Shown: positions 1 through 8,914, counted from the first letter of the stretch. The stretch is DNA of 62,097 nucleotides from Prolixibacteraceae bacterium UBA6029 (GCA_002429385.1 DIZL01000060.1:1-62097), one strand, 5' to 3'. The notes: generated by a model not told the origin, from the sequence alone. Translations and numbers: made by a program.

Positions 1-97
1 ATTTAGATGCGTTTGCCCTGCATCAGCGCTTCATTATATTGGTATTCCGGTAATCTGCTTCAGGTTTCCTTTTTATTTAGACTATACCATCTCTATA

Positions 98-220
98 GCT
101 TATTCGAAGATTATTCGAAGCTTATTCGAAGCTTATTCGAATATAATTCGTTTTTAAATGAATAATCTACGAATAAGTAATGAATCAAGTATGAATAAGT
201 GACGAATAAGGAGCGAACCT
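98..220. repeat. Paired, inverted 11-bp-period tandem arrays
   Basis: ATTCG starts at 102, 113, 124, 135 and 146, exactly every 11 bases, mostly as the unit CTTATTCGAAG. After a short AT spacer, GAAT starts at 160, 171, 182, 193 and 204 (GAA again at 215), again every 11 bases. The second set is the first in opposite orientation: its reverse complement has the same core CTTATTCG. A transcript could fold into a long imperfect hairpin centred near base 155. The fixed period with drifting sequence is not that of ordinary slipped-strand DNA, which would give near-identical units. Function unknown. Confidence 0.9.
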
Positions 221-387
221 GTCAAGAAACAGATATAACCTTGATATAAGGCAGAACAGGCTTATACAGGTAAAATAAATACAGTTGATTGGATTCACTT
301 AAACTCCCATAATTAAATGAAATATCACACATGGTAGGCCATAAAAAAGGACTTTGTCTTCTGTTTTCAGGTAAGAGGGGATAAATT

Positions 388-442
388 ATATTTTGTATTA
401 CGGAAATATATTTTGTAATTCAAAATATAATGATTAACTTTG
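388..442 (+). promoter_or_regulatory. higBA promoter with probable autorepression operator
   Basis: TTTG at 412-415 and TAACTTTG at 435-442 are separated by 19 bases, matching the Bacteroidota -33/-7 promoter. An 8-bp palindrome, ATATTTTG (408-415) and CAAAATAT (421-428), covers the -33 element, and a third ATATTTTG half-site lies 20 bp upstream at 388-395. Such inverted repeats over the promoter fit binding by the HigA antitoxin. The operator role is inferred. Confidence 0.7.
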
Positions 443-463
443 TAGTGTACAACGAAAACACAA

Positions 464-757
464 ATGAGGGTAATAGCTCACCGAACACTGGTAAAATTTT
501 ACTCCAACAGACCGGATGCCAGGATATCCATTGAGAATTGGTATACCAAAACCACTTCTGCGGGCTGGCAATCCTTTGCTGACGTTAAAAAGGATTTCAA
601 CAGTGTTGACAACGTGGGAAACCAACATTACGTTTTCAATTTAAAAGGGAACGATTACCGGTTGGTTGTAGTGATTAAATTTCAGATAAAGATGGTTTAT
701 ATCCGCTTTATCGGAACACATAATGAATATGATTCTATTGATTGTACTAATATTTAG
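464..757 (+). CDS. higB: HigB-family mRNA interferase toxin
   Basis: Predicted toxin of a type II toxin-antitoxin pair: a RelE-fold ribonuclease that cuts ribosome-bound mRNA in the cytoplasm. The 97-residue length is usual. The family signatures FNLKGNDYRLVV (58-69) and YIRFIGTHNEYD (79-90) are intact, so the toxin looks active. The stop codon lies 3 bases before the higA start, giving a tightly coupled toxin-first operon, the HigBA order. Expression is probably repressed by HigA through the palindrome at 408-428. Family assignment is from motif recognition. Confidence 0.92.
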   Translation: MRVIAHRTLVKFYSNRPDARISIENWYTKTTSAGWQSFADVKKDFNSVDNVGNQHYVFNLKGNDYRLVVVIKFQIKMVYIRFIGTHNEYDSIDCTNI

Positions 758-760
758 GTT

Positions 761-1126
761 ATGACTAAAATAGAAAACGAAACTCAGTACAACGCTTTGA
801 TGGAAAAGATTGAGGAACTTTTGCACTTGGTAACTGACGAAACCCCTTTAACCGATAAGAACCTGGTTGAACTGGAATTACTATCAAACCTTGTTGCCGA
901 TTATGACGAGATCCATTATCCAATAAAAACACCTTCGCTATCTGATGTGCTAAAGCTAAAGATGTACGAAAATGACCTGACACAAACGATGTTATCTGAT
1001 ATCATCGGAGTAAGCCCTTCGCGCGTCAGTGAATATCTTACCGGGAAAAGCGAACCAACATTAAAGGTTGCCCGCGCGATCTGCGTCAAACTTAATATCA
1101 GCCCCAACATTGTTTTGGGTATTTGA
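761..1126 (+). CDS. higA: HigA-family antitoxin, XRE helix-turn-helix
   Basis: Antitoxin and autorepressor partner of HigB. The 121-residue protein has an N-terminal acidic helical part (1-60), likely to contact the toxin, and an XRE helix-turn-helix at about 62-115, in which LSDIIGVSPSRVSEYLTGK reads as the recognition unit. It follows higB by 3 bases. The protein is complete, in line with a working module rather than a decaying one. No mobile-element genes flank the pair. Confidence 0.92.
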   Translation: MTKIENETQYNALMEKIEELLHLVTDETPLTDKNLVELELLSNLVADYDEIHYPIKTPSLSDVLKLKMYENDLTQTMLSDIIGVSPSRVSEYLTGKSEPTLKVARAICVKLNISPNIVLGI

Positions 1127-1145
1127 TTCCTGAAGTGGTATTTGG

Positions 1146-2540
1146 TTACTTTCCGATACAGAAATTCTTAAATATATGCCCTAAAATCTCATCGTTTGTG
1201 ATCTCACCAGTGATTTCACCCAGGTAATACAGGCATTCACGGATATCCTGCGCCAGAAAGTCTCCGGTGATCTTGTTTTCAAGTCCAACAAGCACTCTTT
1301 CAATTGATTCGTGAGCATGGCTCAATGCTTCGAAGTGACGCACATTGGTTACAATTACGGCATCTTCGCTGAACGAATCAAGCGAAACGGATAGTTGCAT
1401 CTCTGAAATTAGCTGGTCAAGATTAGTCTTCTGCCGGGCAGCAATAAACACCAGTTTCTCATTGGGTAATAAGACGAAATTGCGAAGTTTTTCCATGGTT
1501 TCATCCTTTCCATCATCCACTTTATTGGCGGCAATGATCAGGTGCTGATCGGTAATTCTCTTCCTGATTTTAGCAATCCGTTGGGCTATAACCTTAAATT
1601 CATTTTGAGTATCCACTACCAGGATCACTACGGTAGCCTGATCCAGTTTGCTATAGCTGCGTTCGATGCCCATCGTTTCAATGGCATCGGTCGTTTCCCT
1701 GATTCCTGCCGTATCGAAAAAACGGAAAGCGGTTCCGTGTATGTTTACCACGTCTTCAATTACATCACGTGTTGTTCCGTGGATATCTGAAACAATTGCC
1801 TTTTCCTCATTCAGCAGAGCATTGAGCAGGGTAGACTTCCCCACATTGGTATCCCCGATGATTGCTACCGGAATACCATTCTTAATTACATTCCCCAGTT
1901 GAAACGAGTTTTTAAGCTTCCTGAGAATTGCTTCAATCTTAGAAACAAGTTTTTTCAGTTGAATACGGTCAGCAAATTCAACATCTTCTTCATTAAAGTC
2001 AAGCTCCAGTTCAATCATGGCGATGAAGTGCAGCAATTCGCCGCGTAGATTGGAAAGTTCAGTTGAGAAGCCTCCACGCATCTGGTTGATGGCTACCTTC
2101 TGTGCTGCCCGGTTGGTTGATGCAATCAAATCGGCTACTGCCTCTGCCTGCGATAGATCCATTTTGCCATTCAGAAACGCACGTTGGGTAAATTCTCCGG
2201 GATGGGCCATCCGTGCGCCTTTCCCGATCAGGAGTTGCAGAATTCGTTGTTGAATATATACCGATCCGTGGCAGGTGATTTCGATCACATCTTCACCTGT
2301 AAACGAATGAGGAGCACGGAAGATAGCAACCACCACTTCATCGATCAGTTCAACACCATCTGAGATACTTCCAAAATGCAGGGTATTGGGCTTTTGCTCT
2401 GTCAGTCTTTTCCCGGATACAGGGGATTTAAATACGGTATCAGCAATTTCGAGGGCCTTTTCTCCGGACAATCGAATAGTTGCAATGGCACCCATTCCGG
2501 GAGAAGTAGCTATAGCGCAAATGGTTAATTGATCGAGCAT
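1146..2540 (-). CDS. mnmE: tRNA uridine-34 modification GTPase MnmE
   Basis: With MnmG, MnmE installs the carboxymethylaminomethyl group on U34 of certain tRNAs, using GTP, methylene-tetrahydrofolate and glycine or ammonium. The 464 residues match the family. An N-terminal folate-binding domain covers about 1-120. The embedded G domain has G1 GDTNVGKS (229-236), G2 GTTRD (255-259), G3 DTAG (276-279) and G4 NKVD (339-342). The protein ends in the diagnostic CIGK with the catalytic cysteine. It is convergent with higA, 19 bases between stops, and has no operon partner here. Start is the ATG with the typical N-terminus TICAIATSPG. Confidence 0.97.
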   Translation of the reverse strand: MLDQLTICAIATSPGMGAIATIRLSGEKALEIADTVFKSPVSGKRLTEQKPNTLHFGSISDGVELIDEVVVAIFRAPHSFTGEDVIEITCHGSVYIQQRILQLLIGKGARMAHPGEFTQRAFLNGKMDLSQAEAVADLIASTNRAAQKVAINQMRGGFSTELSNLRGELLHFIAMIELELDFNEEDVEFADRIQLKKLVSKIEAILRKLKNSFQLGNVIKNGIPVAIIGDTNVGKSTLLNALLNEEKAIVSDIHGTTRDVIEDVVNIHGTAFRFFDTAGIRETTDAIETMGIERSYSKLDQATVVILVVDTQNEFKVIAQRIAKIRKRITDQHLIIAANKVDDGKDETMEKLRNFVLLPNEKLVFIAARQKTNLDQLISEMQLSVSLDSFSEDAVIVTNVRHFEALSHAHESIERVLVGLENKITGDFLAQDIRECLYYLGEITGEITNDEILGHIFKNFCIGK

Positions 2541-2605
2541 GTTTCATATGAATTGAGTGCAAAAATAGCAAATGGTTAATGATAACTGGCGGTGAATGGT
2601 TTATT

Positions 2606-3418
2606 TCAGTTGTCCTTTTTTAGTTTTTTAAAATAGATAACCTGGAGTTCTTTTACTTTAAAGTTTTGATGATAAACCCAGATAGTTAGCAATCGCTCGG
2701 CTATAAATCCCATAATCCGTTGTTGGTAACCTTGGTAATCCGCTTTATTGATGCGGTTTTCAAATTCAAAAAGTATTTCGAACCACCATTCCATGAATCG
2801 GTTGTAATCCGGCTTCCGTAGAATAAACATGTTATTGGCATAAAGACGGTTGCCATTCATAACCAATTCAAATGCAGGCAAATACTCAGGGCACTTTTCA
2901 CGTAATATTTCTTCAATCAATTCTAATTCCCGTAAATCATGGTACCGGCGGTAATGTTCCCTGACTGAATACCTGAATTTCCTGCGCTGCGGGAATATGG
3001 CATCATAGGTTTCTAAAATTTCAAGAATCTCTGTTCTGTTTAGAATTTTCCTTTCAAAGAGCTTTACATTGCTGGTGTAAATAAGACCAAATCGTTTTCG
3101 ATGCAATCCAACAAGGTAATACAGTAATCTTTTTATCTGATAGGAGATAGGCTCCTTCTTATTGGTGAAAAATCGCCTGTAATGACAACTGCCGATAATA
3201 TCGGCATGCTGGTTTTTCCATACCCAATATATCCCAGTAAGCTCGCTGTAGTAATTATTCCTGGAAGAAATATTTTCACCTGTATCATCCCCAATTATTT
3301 GGCATGATTCATGTTCGTTGTTTTTACCTGAAAAAACAGGGATGTAAATTGGATCGTTGGTAACAACCGGACCAGGTTTATAATGAAATGAAAATATTTT
3401 AATCTCTTGATTATCCAT
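2606..3418 (-). CDS. DUF4422 family glycosyltransferase
   Basis: Predicted cytoplasmic transferase for surface polysaccharide or lipopolysaccharide assembly. The pattern is that of DUF4422: an N-terminal strand ending in HYKPG, the segment GENISSRNNYYSELTGIYW followed by CHYRRFF, and a C-terminal half with WWFEILFEFE and a region near IMGFIAERLLTIWVY. About 270 residues is normal. The ATG at 3418 (MDNQEIKIF) is preferred to one three codons upstream. It is divergent from the methyltransferase at 3606. No membrane segment is seen. Sugar donor and acceptor cannot be inferred. Confidence 0.82.
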   Translation of the reverse strand: MDNQEIKIFSFHYKPGPVVTNDPIYIPVFSGKNNEHESCQIIGDDTGENISSRNNYYSELTGIYWVWKNQHADIIGSCHYRRFFTNKKEPISYQIKRLLYYLVGLHRKRFGLIYTSNVKLFERKILNRTEILEILETYDAIFPQRRKFRYSVREHYRRYHDLRELELIEEILREKCPEYLPAFELVMNGNRLYANNMFILRKPDYNRFMEWWFEILFEFENRINKADYQGYQQRIMGFIAERLLTIWVYHQNFKVKELQVIYFKKLKKDN

Positions 3419-3605
3419 TAGGAACAAAATTTCGGCTAAAGTATTACATGATTTTCAGCTGACCAAAATATATTACGTTTTCCCTGATAATACATCAGAT
3501 TGACTGGATATATTGATAACACTGACATTTTAGAACTATAAAAATAAAATAAACATATATCCGTTCAATAAAAAGTGATTTCTTTGCACCCAAATTGTAT
3601 AAAAC

Positions 3606-4580
3606 ATGGATAATTCGTCCAATTTCACTTGTAAAATATGCTCTAACGATAAAGATAACAAAATCTATATCGCAAGAGAGATGATGTTTGGTTTGCGCGA
3701 TAAATTTGTTTATTTTCAGTGTTCAAGTTGTAATTGCCTGCAAATTGCAGAATTTCCCGAAGACATTTCAAAATACTATTCAACTGAGAACTATTATAGC
3801 TTTAAAGAAGTTGAAGAAAAGAAATATCAGGGATTAAGAGGATATCTGAATTCCATAATAGTAGGTTCAAATGTCCTGAATGATTCATTTGGCAGTAATT
3901 TATTGAGGTTTGTATTTCCACGTAAAAATAAGAAATTCCTTAACAAGGTAATAAAAGGTTACGATACCAGGATCCTTGATGTGGGCTGCGGCAACGGGTA
4001 TAAATTCCTGTATCCGCTTTACGAATCAGGCTTCCATAAGATCGAAGGATGCGATCCGTTTATCGAGGATGATATCTATTATCAAAACGGGCTAAAAATC
4101 TTTAAATCTGAATCATCAGAAATAGAAGGTGAATATGACCTGATCTGTTTTAATCATTCGTTTGAACATATCAGCAATCCACTGGAAACTCTGGAGAGAT
4201 CCTATGACTTGCTTTCTAAAGGTGGTTATTGTATTATACGGATACCAACTTCATCCTCCTTTGCCTGGAAACATTATGGTGAAAACTGGTTCCAGCTGGA
4301 TGCTCCAAGGCACTATTTTCTTCATTCCATTGAAAGCATCCAATATTTGGCAGATCAAACCAACTTTAAATTGGAAGAACCCGTTTTTGATTCCACTCAC
4401 CACCAATTTACGATCAGTGAACGCTACAAAAGGGATAAAACAATAAGTGAAAGGATTTATGATTCGAATTGGGGTCGAACGTATTCTATCTTTCAGAAGG
4501 CCTTGTTCAGTATAAAATCCACTACCTTGAATATGCAACATAACGGTGATCAAGCCATATTCTATCTCCGGAAGAATTAA
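3606..4580 (+). CDS. Class I SAM-dependent methyltransferase with N-terminal zinc ribbon
   Basis: Probable methyltransferase for a surface glycan or a nucleotide sugar. The N-terminus has two CxxC pairs (CKIC and CSSC) of the zinc-ribbon type found on sugar C-methyltransferases and Methyltransf_23-like enzymes. The SAM-binding motif ILDVGCGNGYKFLYP lies near 123-137, with the acidic EGCDP after it and NHSFEHISNP near 187. 324 residues. It sits between two polysaccharide genes and converges with the RgpF-like gene with one base between stops. The acceptor is unknown. Confidence 0.8.
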   Translation: MDNSSNFTCKICSNDKDNKIYIAREMMFGLRDKFVYFQCSSCNCLQIAEFPEDISKYYSTENYYSFKEVEEKKYQGLRGYLNSIIVGSNVLNDSFGSNLLRFVFPRKNKKFLNKVIKGYDTRILDVGCGNGYKFLYPLYESGFHKIEGCDPFIEDDIYYQNGLKIFKSESSEIEGEYDLICFNHSFEHISNPLETLERSYDLLSKGGYCIIRIPTSSSFAWKHYGENWFQLDAPRHYFLHSIESIQYLADQTNFKLEEPVFDSTHHQFTISERYKRDKTISERIYDSNWGRTYSIFQKALFSIKSTTLNMQHNGDQAIFYLRKN

Positions 4581-4581
4581 T

Positions 4582-5412
4582 TTATTTTGAGTCTAATGAC
4601 TTGATATCATTGATCAATAAGGGTATATTATATTTTTTACATGCGTATTCTTTAATTAATTTCTCCCATGGTTCTTCCTTTCCAAGAAATGACCTCCAGC
4701 TTTTTTTCAGGATTACCTTCTTTTTTAATAGGGGATACCCTTCTTTAATTAATTCCTGATACAATGAATGGGTAACATTATTGCCTTTAATGTTATATTT
4801 TGCGAATAATATTAAGCTATTGAAATAGGAAGCACTCGTTAATCCTTTATTCAGTAAAAACTGGCTCAGACCAATTTCCCATTGGTCTACAATATACCGT
4901 CTAAGCTTTTTAGGATCTTTCTCCGCATAAATGTATTTCACGTCCAAAGCATTAAAAAATTCGGGTAAGCTATTGATTGCCTTTTCATTAAAAACGAGGA
5001 AGTGACTTTGAATGTGGTAATTGTTCTTGTGGCTTGAAAACCAGGGAGCTTCATTGGAATCAACCAGTCCCCAGAAATCAACTTGCTGATTGACACCCCA
5101 TTTCAATAATGTATTTAATTCACCGAACAGGATATTGGAATCATTGATGCAGGCAATTTGATCATACTGAGAGGGATTTATCTCTTGATAAGCTTTATAG
5201 AACATTCCGAAATCGTATCCTTCATTTTCAACCTGCTGAATGAAAATGTCCTTATTCAACAGCTCCGGCACTTTCCCGATATTACGCCTGTTGGTAACCA
5301 TCCTGACTTCATCAAAATACAGACAGAGTTCATTCAGGTAGTATTGGACATAAATAGGATAGTAGCCTTCTGAAAAATAATGAAGAAATATACAAAGCTT
5401 CTTTTTTGCCAT
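4582..5412 (-). CDS. RgpF-like rhamnan synthesis / surface polysaccharide glycosyltransferase
   Basis: The 276 residues resemble the rhamnan-synthesis F family (RgpF, PF05045). Seen here are an N-terminal strand IFLHYFSEGYYPIYVQYYL, the segment NEGYDFGMFYKAY, the donor-site-like IACINDSNILFG near 108-119, and WGLVDSNEAPW followed by HIQSHFLVF. These proteins extend cell-wall or O-antigen polysaccharides. It lacks the second domain of long RgpF proteins. It is close to the DUF4422 and methyltransferase genes, so the three may act on one glycan, although their orientations differ and they do not form one operon. Confidence 0.75.
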   Translation of the reverse strand: MAKKKLCIFLHYFSEGYYPIYVQYYLNELCLYFDEVRMVTNRRNIGKVPELLNKDIFIQQVENEGYDFGMFYKAYQEINPSQYDQIACINDSNILFGELNTLLKWGVNQQVDFWGLVDSNEAPWFSSHKNNYHIQSHFLVFNEKAINSLPEFFNALDVKYIYAEKDPKKLRRYIVDQWEIGLSQFLLNKGLTSASYFNSLILFAKYNIKGNNVTHSLYQELIKEGYPLLKKKVILKKSWRSFLGKEEPWEKLIKEYACKKYNIPLLINDIKSLDSK

Positions 5413-5555
5413 ACTTATTGGTTTTCAACGTATTTGAAAAATAATCCATTTCACTGGTGGGCAAATATAACCCGAATAAATCAAATGTTTTTCTCTCCCA
5501 TTGGATAAAATTAGTGATTCAACATGGGAGTTAATCTATCGTTAAAGGATTTTAC

Positions 5556-5563
5556 TACATTTG
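5556..5563 (+). promoter_or_regulatory. Probable -7 element of fabG
   Basis: TACATTTG fits TAnnTTTG exactly and lies 34 bases before the fabG start. A clear TTTG -33 element is not visible at the expected spacing. Confidence 0.5.
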
Positions 5564-5597
5564 TTGCGGAAATTAATTATCGATAAATCATTATATT

Positions 5598-6344
5598 ATG
5601 AAGTTGTTAAGTGGAAAAACTGCCATAGTTACTGGCGCATCGAGGGGCATTGGAAAAGCAATAGCCATCAAATTTGCTGAAGAAGGATGTAACATTGCAT
5701 TTACCGATCTTTTCGAAGATGAAAACATGAAAAACACTGAAGCAGAATTGAATGCCATGGGAGTGAAAGCCAAAGGGTTTGCTTCGAATGCTGCCAATTT
5801 TGAAGATACTGATCGTGTGGTATCCGATATCGTTGCTGAGTTTGGCGCTGTCGACGTATTGGTCAACAATGCCGGTATTACCAAGGATACCTTGCTGATG
5901 CGGATGAGCGAAGAACAGTGGGATGCGGTAATAAACGTGAACCTGAAATCGGTTTTTAACTTTACCAAGGCTGCCCAGAAAATAATGCTGAAACAAAAAT
6001 CTGGTTCAATCATCAATATGAGTTCAGTAGTTGGCGTCAGCGGAAATGCAGGACAGTCAAACTATTCAGCATCAAAAGCCGGAATCATTGGATTTACCAA
6101 ATCAATTGCCAAAGAGCTTGGTTCAAGGGGAATTCGTTCAAATGCCATTGCACCTGGATTTATCATTACTGAAATGACGGCCAGGATTCCAGAAGATGCA
6201 CGGAAACTTTGGGAAGCAAGTATCCCGCTGAAGCGTGGCGGAACACCCGAAGAGGTTGCAAAAGTTGCCCTGTTCCTCGCATCCGATCTTTCATCTTATG
6301 TAAGCGGACAGGTAATCAACGTTTGCGGAGCAATGAACACATAG
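5598..6344 (+). CDS. fabG: 3-oxoacyl-[acyl-carrier-protein] reductase
   Basis: NADPH-dependent reductase of type II fatty-acid synthesis, reducing 3-oxoacyl-ACP to 3-hydroxyacyl-ACP. The 248 residues are a classical short-chain dehydrogenase: nucleotide loop TGASRGIG (12-19), NNAG (90-93), catalytic Ser143, Tyr156 and Lys160 (NYSASKAG), and a C-terminus with SSYVSGQVINVCGAM as in FabG. It stands alone, with its own -7 box and a strong terminator. Another short-chain dehydrogenase role is possible, but the sequence is very FabG-like. Confidence 0.93.
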   Translation: MKLLSGKTAIVTGASRGIGKAIAIKFAEEGCNIAFTDLFEDENMKNTEAELNAMGVKAKGFASNAANFEDTDRVVSDIVAEFGAVDVLVNNAGITKDTLLMRMSEEQWDAVINVNLKSVFNFTKAAQKIMLKQKSGSIINMSSVVGVSGNAGQSNYSASKAGIIGFTKSIAKELGSRGIRSNAIAPGFIITEMTARIPEDARKLWEASIPLKRGGTPEEVAKVALFLASDLSSYVSGQVINVCGAMNT

Positions 6345-6367
6345 AAAATACTGATCATACATATTCC

Positions 6368-6403
6368 TAAAGCCGGATGCATTCGCTCCGGCTTTATTAT
6401 TTT
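6368..6403 (+). terminator. Terminator of fabG
   Basis: Ten-base-pair perfect stem TAAAGCCGGA (6368-6377) with TCCGGCTTTA (6387-6396), a 9-base loop, then a T-rich tail (TTATTTT). Confidence 0.85.
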
Positions 6404-6643
6404 CCAGACCGTCCATTATCACCTGTAACTTTCCTTATAACCGTCCCTGTTTGATTTCGATTACCGAAGCAAAGTGAATCTGCTTGTAAAGTCAATTCTG
6501 TTTAATTGGTTACTACCTTATTTTTACCTCCAATAGTAAATTCTGTCGCATCGGATCACTTGAAGAAGCGCTAAACAGGAGGATTGGAATCTGACAGATC
6601 GGGGAACGGCCAGGGATGGCGATATGAACGCTCTTTAGTTTTT

Positions 6644-6709
6644 GTATGTTTTGAGTATGGTTTCTGTAAGGTTTCTGTATGTTGACTTACAAAAAACTTA
6701 CCTAGAATA
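6644..6709. repeat. 11-bp-period tandem array
   Basis: Four units of the type GTATGGTTTCT start at 6644, 6655, 6666 and 6677, exactly 11 bases apart. They are followed in the same register by two reverse-oriented units starting at 6688 and 6699 (TACAAAAAACT, TACCTAG), which read GTAAGTTTTTT on the other strand. The unit differs from that of the array at 98-220, but the period and the forward-then-inverted layout are the same. Confidence 0.85.
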
Positions 6710-6740
6710 AACTATAAATATGCAAATTTACTGGAGGGTT

Positions 6741-6775
6741 TAACAGGGGTTTATATCGGGGAGGTAAACCTGTTA
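6741..6775. other. Stem-loop downstream of the 11-bp array
   Basis: TAACAGG (6741-6747) pairs with CCTGTTA (6769-6775). After a 2-base bulge, TTTA (6750-6753) pairs with TAAA (6765-6768), leaving a G-rich loop. No T-tract follows, so it is not an ordinary terminator. Its role is unknown. Confidence 0.5.
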
Positions 6776-7009
6776 CAGGTCGCTTTCATTTCAAATCCCG
6801 AAAATGTATTGGGGAGGGTCATTGAAGAATTAATACGAATACAAAGTCAATAGACACGCAATACCCTGACAAGATCCTTCCTTGTAGGTTCTATTCCCAA
6901 TTCTTTGGACTTGAAATTTAAATTGTAACAAAATAGTTGAATTATTCGAATCCTTTGCGTGATTAAATATCTTTTTTGCTATATTGGATTTGCCAAACAA
7001 GCAGACCCA

Positions 7010-8914
7010 ATGAGTCAAAAAGGAATATCTTTTCGTTTGAATTCGCAAATAACCTCGATAGCGATCCTGATCATTGCTGCAATTGTATTTATCAATTACA
7101 ATTTCAGTAAAAAGATGTTGATTGGAAAAATTGAGGAAGGCGCTATTAATCAGAGTAATCTCGTAATTTCCCAGATTTCAAGAATTACGATTGGAACGGA
7201 AGAAATTGCCAGGAATGTTTCACACCAGGTATTTTATTTCAGGAAGAACAATGATCTTGATCTGTTGTCAAAACAAATTACTGCATCAAACAATATTCTT
7301 GAAAGTATTGACATTGAGTTATTTGATTATCAAAAGAAACACATACTAGAATTTACGTCAGATCAGCAAGGTAAAAGCTATAGTGACCAGGATAGCATAA
7401 GGATCAATCAATACGTTCGTAAATTGAGAGAGGAAAATGCCGGTCCGGATGTTGGTTTCTGGTCTGATTCTACGTTCAGCAAACTAGATAAGACGCATAT
7501 GCATGCATCTTACATTATGCCTTTTTATAATCCTGAAACAAAAGAGATTGCCGGAATCATTGACTGTCAGATTTCGGTTAATCAATTGAATAAATTGTTA
7601 TCCGAAATTAAAATCGGGGAACAGGGTTATGCTTTTATCATTGATAAATCGGGGAACTTCTTAACTCATCCACGCAACGACTGGATTCTAAGCAAAAATT
7701 TGTTTGATAAACCATCTGTATATTTTTCGGGAAATATTGATGCCATTGAATCCAAAATCAAAAGCGGTGGGAGAGGAGTCGGGTATGGCATTTCACAATA
7801 CTTAAATAACCAGAACGCCTGGTTTTATTACGCCCCTTTGTCAAATTCGAACTGGACTGTAATCATTGTTTTTCCTGAAAAGGAACTGTTTAAAGAGATT
7901 GATGATGGATTTCAAAAAATCATCCTGGTTTCAGGAATTGGATTATTACTTTTATTTCTGCTGAATATATTTATATTCAAAAAAGTTCTCGATCCGTTAA
8001 TTCGGATTACCCATGCTATTCAGCGTTTTAGTTCCATTCCGGGCAAAGAAAGAAAATCAAAGAATGAAATCAATATGCTGGCTGACAGCCTGGAAGATTG
8101 GCAGGCCAAGTATGGTATACTCATAAAAGATCAAAGAAAAACGGCGAGCGATAAGCTTAAATTTGAAAAAGAGCTGAAATCGGCTCAGGAAATACAATTG
8201 AATATTGTGCCTTCAGGGAAGCCTGCATTTCAGGACCATCCTGAGATTGATCTATATGCCATCCTAAAGCCTGCTGAAATTATCGGAGGAGATTTGTACG
8301 ACTATTTCTTTATAGACGAAACCCATCTGCTGATTGCGATTGGAGATGTTTCAGGTAAAGGTATACCGGCTTCACTGTTCATGGCCATTGCAAGTACATT
8401 GATAAAAACAAACGCAAAAATACTGTCAGCAAAAGACATTGTAAGCATGGTGAATAACGAGTTAAGTGAACGGAATTCAAATCAGTATTTCGTGACTTTA
8501 TTCCTGGGTATTCTGGACATTCGGTCAGGATTGATGGATTATTGCAATGCGGCCCATAATTACCCTTATATTTTGCGTGCTGATGGCAGTTTACAGACCT
8601 TATCAAAAAGTCATGGCTTACCTTTGGGGATTTACAAAAACAAGATTTATAAAAGCACTACCATTGAACTTCAGTCGGATGATACGATGATTTTATATAC
8701 TGATGGTGTAATTAATTCAAGTGACGTGAATAACAAGCATTACGGAATAGAAAAACTTGAGAAAAACGTTCAGAACCTGACTGGTATAAGCTCAGAGGAA
8801 GTCGTAAGCCGACTGTTGAAGAGTATTGTTATTTATGAAGGAGAGAACCGCCAGGCAGATGATATTTCAATAATGGCTATAAAGTATCTTCATAAAACAG
8901 AGAACCAGGCCTAA
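7010..8914 (+). CDS. Membrane sensor serine phosphatase (dCache-like, HAMP-like, SpoIIE/PP2C)
   Basis: Transmembrane protein phosphatase expected to dephosphorylate a Ser/Thr-phosphorylated partner, such as an anti-sigma-factor antagonist, on an extracytoplasmic signal. Order: short N-terminus, membrane helix (ITSIAILIIAAIVFINY), a periplasmic sensor of about 280 residues with a Cache-type repeat (GEQGYAFIIDKSGNFLTHP), a second helix (LVSGIGLLLLFLLNIFIF), a HAMP-like linker, a coiled coil, then a SpoIIE domain with EIIGGDLYDYF, AIGDVSGKGIPASLF and DDISIMA carrying the metal-binding aspartates. ATG 7010 is preferred; an in-frame GTG at 6959 would add 17 residues. No anti-sigma partner is adjacent. 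Confidence 0.85.
   Translation: MSQKGISFRLNSQITSIAILIIAAIVFINYNFSKKMLIGKIEEGAINQSNLVISQISRITIGTEEIARNVSHQVFYFRKNNDLDLLSKQITASNNILESIDIELFDYQKKHILEFTSDQQGKSYSDQDSIRINQYVRKLREENAGPDVGFWSDSTFSKLDKTHMHASYIMPFYNPETKEIAGIIDCQISVNQLNKLLSEIKIGEQGYAFIIDKSGNFLTHPRNDWILSKNLFDKPSVYFSGNIDAIESKIKSGGRGVGYGISQYLNNQNAWFYYAPLSNSNWTVIIVFPEKELFKEIDDGFQKIILVSGIGLLLLFLLNIFIFKKVLDPLIRITHAIQRFSSIPGKERKSKNEINMLADSLEDWQAKYGILIKDQRKTASDKLKFEKELKSAQEIQLNIVPSGKPAFQDHPEIDLYAILKPAEIIGGDLYDYFFIDETHLLIAIGDVSGKGIPASLFMAIASTLIKTNAKILSAKDIVSMVNNELSERNSNQYFVTLFLGILDIRSGLMDYCNAAHNYPYILRADGSLQTLSKSHGLPLGIYKNKIYKSTTIELQSDDTMILYTDGVINSSDVNNKHYGIEKLEKNVQNLTGISSEEVVSRLLKSIVIYEGENRQADDISIMAIKYLHKTENQA

Larger units (their letters stand above)
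1..463. other. Non-coding region upstream of higBA
   Basis: No convincing gene. The first 50 bases are open in one plus frame up to a stop near base 53, so the very end of an upstream gene is possible but cannot be shown. The region holds two inverted sets of 11-bp repeats (98-220), a further pair of GATATAA boxes 11 bp apart (232 and 243), about 130 bases without recognised signals, and the higBA promoter and operator (388-442). Confidence 0.7.
6404..6958. other. Non-coding region with 11-bp array and hairpin
   Basis: No open frame of interest. About 240 bases without recognised signals are followed by the 11-bp-period array (6644-6709) and a stem-loop (6741-6775). The last 180 bases lead into the SpoIIE phosphatase gene and show no clear TAnnTTTG box. 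Confidence 0.6.

Noticed and set aside
1..60. End of an upstream protein in the first 53 bases
   Set aside because: A frame is open, but 17 codons are too few to support a gene.
98..220. CRISPR array
   Set aside because: Units of 11 bases without spacers and with drifting sequence; no cas genes.
5591..6016. 141-codon minus-strand open frame opposite fabG
   Set aside because: Antisense shadow of the clear fabG gene.
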